From assembly GCA_944390805.1 (NCBI GenBank), contig CALXQW010000038.1, positions 1 to 42,634 of the forward strand: a stretch of DNA of 42,634 nucleotides. The letters are read 5' to 3'. This document shows positions 36,383-42,634 of the stretch, in pieces. Under the pieces are notes generated by a model. That model made no database searches and was not told the origin of the DNA. It saw only the letters and a list, made by a program, of their open reading frames with translations. Both the position numbers and the translations under genes were made by a program. Position 1 is the first letter of the stretch. Each line of letters opens with the position of its first letter. Source of the DNA: an uncultured Opitutales bacterium (GTDB taxonomy: Bacteria; Verrucomicrobiota; Verrucomicrobiia; Opitutales; Intestinicryptomonadaceae).

Positions 36383-37223
36383 CTTCAAGCGCCTCCTTTA
36401 CATATGCTGGCAGTGCAAAGGCTCCCAAGTGCAGTTGGGGGGTGTAGTATTTTGTCTTAATCTTAAGCTTTTTCCATTCTCTCGTCTTTACGTCCTCAAG
36501 CGGATCCGGACCCTTTGAGGCAAATCCAAAGAGCCAATGTCCAGATGGATATGTAGGTATGTGAGCTTGGTAGACTTTGCATACTGGAAAAGTTTTAAAT
36601 ATCTTCTTGTGAGCAGCCTTCATTGCTGCTCTGTCGGCCGCGTAAAATGGGCTTTCGTGCTGGTTTACCATTATGCCGTTTTTCTTTAGCGCATTGAAGC
36701 AGCTGCCGTAGAACTCCTTTGTGAAAACACCTTCGCCAGGACCGAACGGGTCGGTGGAATCTACTATTATAATGTCGTACTCTTCCTCGCACTTGCGCAC
36801 ATATTTTACCCCGTCTTCAAAACATACGGAAACTCTTGGATCATCAAATCCGCAGGCCGTCTGAGGAAGGTATTTTTTACATGCCGCAACCACGCGCTCG
36901 TCTATTTCCACTATGTCTATTTCTTTTATGGAGTCGTACTTGCATAGTTCCCTTGCAACGCCTCCGTCGCCCGCACCTATCACAAGCACGCTCTTGGCAT
37001 CAGGATTTACCGCCATTGGAACGTGCGTTATCATCTCGTGGTAGACAAATTCGTCTTTCTCCGTTAGCATCATGTAGCCGTCGAGCGTAAGAAACTTGCC
37101 GAATTCAGGCGACTCAAATATGTCTATCCTCTGAAACTTCGACGTTTCAGAATACAGCATTTTGTCCACCTTTATTGACAGCCTTACGTTGCTCGTATGA
37201 TTTTCCGTAAACCAAAGATCCAT
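36372..37223 (-). CDS. speE: Spermidine synthase (polyamine aminopropyltransferase)
   Basis: A 283-residue protein with the N-terminal beta domain (WFTENHTSNVRLSIKV, GKFLTLDGYMMLTEKDEFVYHEMITHVPM) and the Rossmann methyltransferase-like core: VLVIGAGDGGVARELCKY, EIDIVEIDERVV, and the gate segment IIVDSTDPFGPGEGVF with catalytic Asp. It transfers the aminopropyl group of decarboxylated AdoMet, supplied by SpeD, to putrescine. Length is normal. It follows speA with a TGACATG junction. Confidence 0.95.
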   Translation of the reverse strand: MDLWFTENHTSNVRLSIKVDKMLYSETSKFQRIDIFESPEFGKFLTLDGYMMLTEKDEFVYHEMITHVPMAVNPDAKSVLVIGAGDGGVARELCKYDSIKEIDIVEIDERVVAACKKYLPQTACGFDDPRVSVCFEDGVKYVRKCEEEYDIIIVDSTDPFGPGEGVFTKEFYGSCFNALKKNGIMVNQHESPFYAADRAAMKAAHKKIFKTFPVCKVYQAHIPTYPSGHWLFGFASKGPDPLEDVKTREWKKLKIKTKYYTPQLHLGAFALPAYVKEALEDVE

Positions 37224-37224
37224 G

Positions 37225-38676
37225 TCAGCCTTTCAAAACTTTAAGGGTTTTTGTATCTATATCCGACGTTCCCGTCATAGAACCGCCTTTTTCCTTGGCG
37301 TATTGTATGTATTCTACAATCTGATCCGTCACCTTTTCTCCCGGAGCAAGTATGGGGATTCCGGGCGGATAGCACATTGCAAATTCGGCCGATATCCTGC
37401 CTACCGCCTCCTTCAAAGGGAGCCTTTCTGTATCAGAATAAAATGCTTCTCTTGGCGAGACTTCAACCTCGGGCGGTATGTACTCGCGCGAGGGCAATCC
37501 GCACTTTGGCCGCTTGTAGTTTCTGCGTATGTCGGCAAGAGCGCTTATTAGGCGTTCTATATCGCGCGGACGGTCGCCCACTGAAATGTAGGCTAGTATG
37601 TTTGATATGTCGCCAAATTCCGTTTGAATATCGTACTCGTCGCGCAGTATGTCGTAAACTTCCATTCCGGATATCCCCGTGCCAAGCGTATGAATGGAAA
37701 GTTTTGTCTCGTCGAAATCAAACACCGTAGAGCCGTTTATAAGCTCTTTTGAAAACGCGTAATAATCTCCTATCTTATTTATCTCTCCGCGCGCGTATCT
37801 GGCATATTCTATAACTCTTCTGAAAGTTTCTGCTCCTCTAAGAGCAAGGTTTCTGCGCGATATATCCAGGCTGGACGTGAGCAGATACGACGGGCTTGTA
37901 GTTTGCGTTAAGTTTATTATCTGCCGCATTCTACCCTCGTCTATGCTCTTTGCGCACAGCAGTATAGAGCTTTGCGTCAGGCTGCCGCCCGACTTATGCA
38001 TGCTCGCAGCGGCGATATCCGCTCCGCACTCCATCGCCGAAGGCGGGCATTGGCTTGAAAAGTAAAAATGCGTTCCGTGAGCCTCGTCTGCCAGCGCAAG
38101 CATGCCGCGCTCGTGTGCCATGGAAACTATGCTGCGCAAATCTGAACATACCCCGTAATATGTGGGGTTGTTTACGAGCACCGCCTTTGCATCCGGATTC
38201 TCATCCATAGCCCGCTCGACAGACTTTACCGACATTCCAAGCGGTATTCCCAAATTTGCGTCTATGCCCGGATCCACATAAACGGGCGTGGCCCCGCTTA
38301 CAATCAGCGCGTTTATCGCGCTGCGGTGGACATTCCGTGGCATTATTATCTTATCACCCTCCTTGCAGGCGTAAAGAATCATTGCCTGTACAGCGGAGGT
38401 AGTGCCGTTTACCATGAAAAATGCGCTCTCCGCCCCAAAGGCGTCTGCGGCAAGCTCCTGTGCACGGCCTATCACGGAGACGGGGTGGCACAGGTTGTCG
38501 AGCGGCTTCATAGAGTTTACGTCAACGTCGAGGCAGTCTTTGCCGAGAAACTCGGCAAGCTCGGGGTTTCCCCTGCCGCGCTTGTGCCCGGGCACGTCGA
38601 ACGGAACAAGCCGGCTGTCCTTCATCTCCAACAGGGCCTCGTAAAGCGGAGCCTGCGTCTGGTCTAACTTGAACAT
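37225..38676 (-). CDS. speA: Arginine decarboxylase, Orn/Lys/Arg decarboxylase family (fold type I)
   Basis: A 483-residue PLP enzyme: VPGHKRGRGNPEL near the N-terminus, FFMVNGTTSAVQAMI, PRNVHRSAINAL, NNPTYYGVCSDL, ADEAHGTHFYFSS (PLP Asp) and the PLP lysine Lys228 in ASMHKSGGSLTQSS. It is the short, wing-less type found as biosynthetic arginine decarboxylase in many bacteria. Substrate choice among Arg, Lys and Orn is inferred from the agmatinase gene in the same operon. It joins speD by TGACATG. Confidence 0.9.
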   Translation of the reverse strand: MFKLDQTQAPLYEALLEMKDSRLVPFDVPGHKRGRGNPELAEFLGKDCLDVDVNSMKPLDNLCHPVSVIGRAQELAADAFGAESAFFMVNGTTSAVQAMILYACKEGDKIIMPRNVHRSAINALIVSGATPVYVDPGIDANLGIPLGMSVKSVERAMDENPDAKAVLVNNPTYYGVCSDLRSIVSMAHERGMLALADEAHGTHFYFSSQCPPSAMECGADIAAASMHKSGGSLTQSSILLCAKSIDEGRMRQIINLTQTTSPSYLLTSSLDISRRNLALRGAETFRRVIEYARYARGEINKIGDYYAFSKELINGSTVFDFDETKLSIHTLGTGISGMEVYDILRDEYDIQTEFGDISNILAYISVGDRPRDIERLISALADIRRNYKRPKCGLPSREYIPPEVEVSPREAFYSDTERLPLKEAVGRISAEFAMCYPPGIPILAPGEKVTDQIVEYIQYAKEKGGSMTGTSDIDTKTLKVLKG

Positions 38677-38677
38677 G

Positions 38678-39439
38678 TCAGTATATATTCCTGCCGCTGT
38701 AAATTTCCGTCATCTCGCGCTTGAGGCTCTGCGTTATGCGGTTGCGCTCGTCTTTTGTCAGTTTTCTGGCGTCGGTCGCAAAAAGGTAATTCTTTAAATC
38801 TATGTCTTTTATAAGCATCTTTGTGTGAAAGATGTTCGCCTCAAAAACATTTACGTCTATGGCGTTGTAGCGCAGAAGGGTGTTCTTGTTTATGTAGTCT
38901 TGTATGGAGTGTATCTTGTGGTCGAGAAATATCTTCTTGCCCTTTACATCGCGCGTAAAGCCCCTTACGCGGTAGTCCATTGTAATTATGTCGGAATCGA
39001 AACTACCTATCAAATAATCTAGCGTAGAAAGCGGAGTAATCTCTCCGCAAGTTGCCACGTCTATATCAACTCTGAAGGTCGCCAAACTTCTGTCGGGGTG
39101 GTATTCGGGATAGGTGTGTACCGTAACATGGCTCTTGTCGAGATGGGCAAGTATCTCGCTGCCGCAATGCGGTATTAAAGACTTCTCCGCTATCAAAAAC
39201 GTAACCGACGCCCCCTGGGGATCGTAATCTTGCTTTGAAACGCTTATTACCTTCGCCCCTATCTTCTCTGTAAGATGCATCATTATATCCGTGATGCGTT
39301 CCGAGTTATATTCTTCATCTATGTAGTCTATATAACTCAGCTGCTCCTTGGACGTCTTGGCGTAGCAGACGTCGTAGATGTTAAAGCTCAATGACTTCGT
39401 CAGGTTGTTGAAGCCATGCAGTTTAAGTTTGTTTTTCAT
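38678..39439 (-). CDS. speD: S-adenosylmethionine decarboxylase proenzyme
   Basis: A 253-residue protein of the larger E. coli-type SpeD class. The self-cleavage site is Lys102-Ser103 in HLDKSHVTVHTYPEYHPD, where Ser becomes the pyruvoyl group. The catalytic Cys is in IDVATCGEITPLSTLDYLIGSFDSD, and the later MDYRVRGFTRDVKGKK block is also typical. It makes decarboxylated AdoMet for SpeE. It is the first gene of the six-gene operon, behind a leader of about 100 bases. Confidence 0.94.
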   Translation of the reverse strand: MKNKLKLHGFNNLTKSLSFNIYDVCYAKTSKEQLSYIDYIDEEYNSERITDIMMHLTEKIGAKVISVSKQDYDPQGASVTFLIAEKSLIPHCGSEILAHLDKSHVTVHTYPEYHPDRSLATFRVDIDVATCGEITPLSTLDYLIGSFDSDIITMDYRVRGFTRDVKGKKIFLDHKIHSIQDYINKNTLLRYNAIDVNVFEANIFHTKMLIKDIDLKNYLFATDARKLTKDERNRITQSLKREMTEIYSGRNIY

Positions 39440-39547
39440 TTATGGAGCTAATGATAATGCATAAAAACCCGTGTTTTTGTTTCCGACCTTCTCCGCCAAA
39501 CTATCACTGTTTGCCGGGCGTCCACTGTAATTTAAAAATCAAGTTTG

Positions 39548-39575
39548 TTGATAAATCGGCTATGCCGCTTGTCAA
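39548..39575 (-). promoter_or_regulatory. Candidate promoter of the polyamine operon
   Basis: On the minus strand TTGACA (39570-39575) is followed after 16 bases by TATCAA (39548-39553). It lies downstream of the cysK terminator and about 110 bases before the speD ATG, leaving a leader long enough for post-transcriptional control, though no known riboswitch is visible. Confidence 0.5.
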
Positions 39576-39620
39576 CTTTTTTCTCCCTATAATTTCACAA
39601 CTTACATTTTGGAAACATTT

Positions 39621-39652
39621 CAAAAACAAACCGCCTTGAATAAGGCGGTTTT
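39621..39652 (-). terminator. Intrinsic terminator after cysK
   Basis: Read on the minus strand: AAACCGCCTT-ATTC-AAGGCGGTTT then GTTTTTG. It separates cysK from the polyamine operon. Confidence 0.9.
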
Positions 39653-39698
39653 AGTTAGGAGCATTCTTATTGTTTGCTGCGGTGGTCCCGGGGCAAAA

Positions 39699-40622
39699 CT
39701 AGGCGTCGTAAAGCCATGTGGAAAGGTAGCGCTCCCCGGTATCCGGAAGCAGAACTACTATGCGCTTTCCGGCAAATTCTGGCTGCTTTGAAAGCTCCAA
39801 TGCCGCGTATAGCGCCGCTCCAGACGATATCCCAACAAGTATTCCCTCCTTGCTTGCAGCAAGGCGCGCAGTTCTTCCGGCGTCTTCGGCCGATACAGTT
39901 ATAACTTTGTCAACTATGCGCATATTCATAACCTTTGGGATAAAACCAGCACCTATTCCCTGCAATTTGTGCAGCCCGGGCTTTCCGCCCGACAATACCG
40001 CGCTTGTGTCGGGCTCCACTGCGTAAATCTTGATGTCTGGATTCTTCTCCTTCAGATATTCTCCTATACCAGTTATTGTGCCTCCAGTTCCAACTCCCGC
40101 AACAAATGCGTCTATCTTTCCGTCTGTATCGCGCCAGATTTCCGGCCCCGTGTGCGACTTATGCCACGCCGGATTTGCTGGATTTTCAAATTGCTGAGGA
40201 ATAAATGCCCCAGGTGTTGCGTTCTTAAGCTCAATAGCCTTGTCTATGGCGCCTTTCATTCCTTTTGCACCTTCGGTCAACACTATCTGCGCGCCGTATG
40301 CCGCGGCGAGCTTTCTGCGCTCTATGCTCATTGTATCGGGCATGGTTAGAATCAGTTTGTATCCCTTCACAGCCGCAACAAGAGCCAGGCCAACTCCTGT
40401 ATTTCCGCTTGTTGGCTCTATTATAAGCGCTCCGGGCTTAAGCTCTCCGGACTTTTCGGCCGCTTCTATCATTGCCAGTGCTATCCTGTCTTTGACAGAT
40501 CCCCCCGGATTGAAGAACTCAACCTTGGCTAGCACTTCCGCCTTGCCGCCGTTTATATTGTTTATTCTTACAAGAGGGGTATTGCCTATTTTGTCTATTA
40601 TGTTGTCTGATATATTCGCCAT
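39699..40622 (-). CDS. cysK: Cysteine synthase (O-acetylserine sulfhydrylase)
   Basis: A 307-residue PLP enzyme of fold type II. The PLP lysine is Lys44 in NPGGSVKDRIAL; EPTSGNTGVGLAL is the substrate-binding asparagine loop; GTGGTITGIGEYLK binds the PLP phosphate; VGISSGAAL and LLPDTGERYLST close the C-terminal part. It makes cysteine from O-acetylserine and sulfide. GGGAGA lies nine bases before the ATG. It is monocistronic, ended by a strong terminator. No cysE is nearby. Confidence 0.96.
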   Translation of the reverse strand: MANISDNIIDKIGNTPLVRINNINGGKAEVLAKVEFFNPGGSVKDRIALAMIEAAEKSGELKPGALIIEPTSGNTGVGLALVAAVKGYKLILTMPDTMSIERRKLAAAYGAQIVLTEGAKGMKGAIDKAIELKNATPGAFIPQQFENPANPAWHKSHTGPEIWRDTDGKIDAFVAGVGTGGTITGIGEYLKEKNPDIKIYAVEPDTSAVLSGGKPGLHKLQGIGAGFIPKVMNMRIVDKVITVSAEDAGRTARLAASKEGILVGISSGAALYAALELSKQPEFAGKRIVVLLPDTGERYLSTWLYDA

Positions 40623-40904
40623 AAATTTATCTCCCGATATTTTGATATGTACGGCGTTCCTGCATGTTTTTAGGCATTAGAAACTACCGGTTTAAAATTT
40701 TGTCAATTTTGTTTTTAGCCTTATAAAACTCCTTATTAAGCCTTCTTTGACACATATTATTGCGCAAATGTTCGGCTGAGTGCAAAGTATTTATAGAGTC
40801 TTTTTATATTTCTAATTTTCGATACGTGCAAGAGTTATATTTATATGCCGCCTCAGGCCGATTTTGGTTGATTTTTTTTGCGGCATATGGGATATATAAG
40901 ACAA

Positions 40905-41084
40905 CCTCTGCGGTGTTCGACACTGACAAAACAGGTTCCACAGCCTTATTTCACTATGAAGGGAGCCATAGGGCGGGCGGCGGCTGTCAGGCCGTCTTGA
41001 ACGGAAGGCAAAAACCGTTCCCCGGGCACCCACCTTGTTTATCGGGGCAGTATGACCGACTCGTAAAGACGGCACAGGCGGAGG
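40905..41084 (+). ncRNA. ssrS: Probable 6S RNA
   Basis: About 180 bases with no credible protein. The 5' CCTCTGCGGTGTTCG matches the conserved 6S 5' arm and pairs with the 3' GGCACAGGCGGAGG to form the closing stem. Inside, CAGCCTTATTTCACTATGAAGGGAGCC resembles the 6S central-bubble strand with its small hairpin (E. coli has GAGCCGATATTTCATAC). A G+C-rich terminal arm includes GAACGG-AAGGCAAAAA-CCGTTC and CACCTTG. CCTTTTTTATC follows as a terminator T-run. A TATATA box at 40893-40898 places the start near 40905. 6S RNA binds and holds housekeeping RNA polymerase in stationary phase. A covariance search was not possible here. Confidence 0.72.
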
Positions 41085-41096
41085 CCTTTTTTATCT

Positions 41097-42371
41097 ATGG
41101 CGGGAGCGAAAAACGTTTGGATATGGCTGATGTTTCTCTATTTTGCGGAGGGGCTTCCAAATGTGATGGTATCAAACGCGTCTGTTGCGTTTTACACTAC
41201 AATGGGAATGTCTTTGCCGGAGATGGCCAGGCTTACATCTCTGCTGTATCTGCCGTGGGCTCTGAAGGCTTTTTGGAGTCCGGCGGTTGAGGCACTTGGA
41301 ACGCGCAGAAGTTGGATACTTCTTTGCATATCGGCTTTTTCTTTCGCCTTCTTGCTCTTATCTATAGTTCCTTTTTCTTCTAATTGGGCGCTGTTGTCCG
41401 CCGCATTGTTTTGGATTATAGGTTTTTCTTCGGCAACCTTCGACATAGCCGCCGACGGATTTTATATGTGCGCTCTCGACGAAAAGCGCCAGGCCTTTTT
41501 TGTTGGCATAAGAAATTCTTTCTACCGTCTTGCCGTGCTTTTTGCCCAGGGGGCTCTTCTTGTATTTGCGGGCTATGCCGCGCGTAAATTAGGTGGGGTA
41601 AGGGAAGGATGGTCGGCAGCTTTCGGGCTTTGTGCGGCAACATCTATATTATGCGCGGCAATGCTATTTGTGTTTTTGCCGAGGCCTGATTCTGATAAGA
41701 AGGCAACTGCGAAGTCGGCGGGGGAATTTTTCGCGGAAACAATGGCGGCGTTTTCGTCGTTCTTTGCCAGGCGCGGTATATTTTACATTTTATTTTTTAT
41801 ATTGTTTTACAGATTTGCGGAGTCTCAGCTGGTTAAGATGGTTCAGCCTTTTCTCCTTGCCCCGCGCTCCGACGGAGGTTTGGGGCTAAGCTTGGAGAGC
41901 GTCGGTTTAGTCTACGGGGTTGCAGCTCCCATAGCACTGTTTGGAGGCGGAATATTGGGCGGCATAGCAATATCTAAAAAGTCCCTAAAAGGCATGCTTT
42001 GGACTATGGCTCTGTTTATGAATGTTCCAAACATTGTATATGTATATCTCGCCTTTGCCCAGCCCCAGAATATCTTTATTACGGCGGCGGCCATCGTTGT
42101 GGAGCAGTTTGGATACGGGTTTGGATTTGCGGGATATATGATGTTCCTTATATTTGCATCGCGCGGGGTTCACAAGACGTCGCACTACGCAATATGCACG
42201 GCTTTCATGGCTCTTGGACTCATGCTCCCGGGGGCGATAAGCGGGGATATTTATGCGTATCTTGGCGGATACGGAAAATTCTTTCTGTGGGTGCTTGTGG
42301 GAACATTAGTTTCTTTTATCGCAACGGCTGCGGCGTATAAGTCTTTTGGTACTTCAGATTTTGCAAAGTAG
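41097..42371 (+). CDS. AmpG-like MFS transporter
   Basis: A 424-residue protein with 11-12 membrane helices. The opening WIWLMFLYFAEGLPNVMV...TMGMSLPEMARLTSLLYLPWALKAFWSPAVE is the AmpG/PAT-type pattern (GLPxxL, then LPWxxKxxWAPxxD). The middle region (PRPDSDKKATAKS, about residues 198-212) is the cytoplasmic loop between the two halves. AmpG imports anhydromuropeptides for cell-wall recycling, but relatives carry other solutes, so the substrate is open. The only Shine-Dalgarno, GGAGG at 41080-41084, lies inside the closing stem of the 6S RNA, 12 bases from the ATG. Confidence 0.8.
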   Translation: MAGAKNVWIWLMFLYFAEGLPNVMVSNASVAFYTTMGMSLPEMARLTSLLYLPWALKAFWSPAVEALGTRRSWILLCISAFSFAFLLLSIVPFSSNWALLSAALFWIIGFSSATFDIAADGFYMCALDEKRQAFFVGIRNSFYRLAVLFAQGALLVFAGYAARKLGGVREGWSAAFGLCAATSILCAAMLFVFLPRPDSDKKATAKSAGEFFAETMAAFSSFFARRGIFYILFFILFYRFAESQLVKMVQPFLLAPRSDGGLGLSLESVGLVYGVAAPIALFGGGILGGIAISKKSLKGMLWTMALFMNVPNIVYVYLAFAQPQNIFITAAAIVVEQFGYGFGFAGYMMFLIFASRGVHKTSHYAICTAFMALGLMLPGAISGDIYAYLGGYGKFFLWVLVGTLVSFIATAAAYKSFGTSDFAK

Positions 42372-42486
42372 AGGTTAGCAATTTTTTTCTTTGCCAATTA
42401 TTGATGATATATTATTTATATATTTTGTATTAACTGCAAAATACCTTCTGTAGGGGAGAAGGATTATTTTTTTAAGGGGGGATAAA

Positions 42487-42634
42487 ATGATTATTAGGAA
42501 AACACTTATTCTTGCGTTTCTTTCTTTTGTTGTGGCGCTTTCGTTCCTGAGTGCTGATTCTCTAGGAGGAAAGGCTATTTCCATGCCCGGGCAAGATGGG
42601 AAACGCCCAGCGATAGATTATGCGTATTTTCCAA
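42487..42634 (+). CDS. Secreted protein, N-terminus only (cut by window edge)
   Basis: The ATG at 42487 has AAGGGGGG six bases upstream. The first 49 codons give MIIRKTLILAFLSFVVALSF, a clear signal peptide, then LSADSLGGKAISMPGQDGK and RPAIDYAYFP. The gene continues past the end of the window. The mature start does not identify a family. Confidence 0.7.
   Translation, partial: MIIRKTLILAFLSFVVALSFLSADSLGGKAISMPGQDGKRPAIDYAYFP

Noticed and set aside
40760..41290. 176-codon plus-strand frame overlapping the 6S region and the transporter
   Set aside because: It has no family resemblance, crosses a structured RNA and its T-run terminator, and overlaps a convincing transporter frame.

Overview
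The window reads as a chromosome segment of a Gram-negative bacterium. Lipoprotein, outer-membrane efflux and periplasmic components are present. The gene mix (DUF2089 regulator, secreted C39 peptidase with a rhodanese and RHS-like partner, GH110-type beta-helix enzyme, LacI/MFS/RraA/enolase sugar-acid operon, carboxyspermidine polyamine genes) would fit the PVC group, perhaps a gut or host-associated Verrucomicrobiota or Lentisphaerota. That placement is inference from gene content; no rRNA or marker gene is in the window. The left 10 kb is visibly more A+T-rich and accessory-looking than the right 10 kb, which holds a dense biosynthetic operon.

Layout. 1-4421: eroded ORFs at the left edge, a DUF2089 regulator coupled to a large membrane protein, and a degraded DUF4143 ATPase. 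4422-8249 (minus): a tightly packed five-gene operon of exported proteins: rhodanese-like, RHS/YD-repeat-like, an eight-cysteine protein with a Gly-Gly site, a protein of unknown function, and a membrane-anchored C39-type cysteine peptidase. This is the best candidate for an undescribed system. 8775-15018: tRNA-Val, tRNA-Arg and tRNA-Leu, with an MscS channel, ferritin, a CbiM-like protein and a CNNM/CorC-type protein. 15118-18566: an overlapping operon of a NYN RNase, Ogt, a GH110-like enzyme and an AlkD-like protein. 18838-20555: tRNA-Ser followed by two 224-bp direct repeats that bracket two paralogous membrane-anchored genes.

20906-27056: a LacI regulator followed by MFS transporter, SDR dehydrogenase, RraA-like aldolase, mandelate racemase/enolase-type dehydratase and UlaG-like metallohydrolase. 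Together these could make a non-phosphorylative sugar-acid pathway (oxidise, open the lactone, dehydrate, cleave). 27453-32934: an intact TetR regulator followed by an RND efflux operon in which all three genes are broken by five separate lesions, a fairly recent loss.

33193-39439 (minus): a six-gene polyamine operon, speD-speA-speE-speB-carboxyspermidine dehydrogenase-carboxyspermidine decarboxylase. It carries both the AdoMet-dependent and the aspartate-semialdehyde-dependent routes to spermidine in one transcript. 39699-42634: cysK, a probable 6S RNA whose closing stem contains the Shine-Dalgarno of the next gene, an AmpG-like MFS transporter, and the start of a secreted protein cut by the window edge. 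I see no CRISPR array, complete insertion sequence or prophage.
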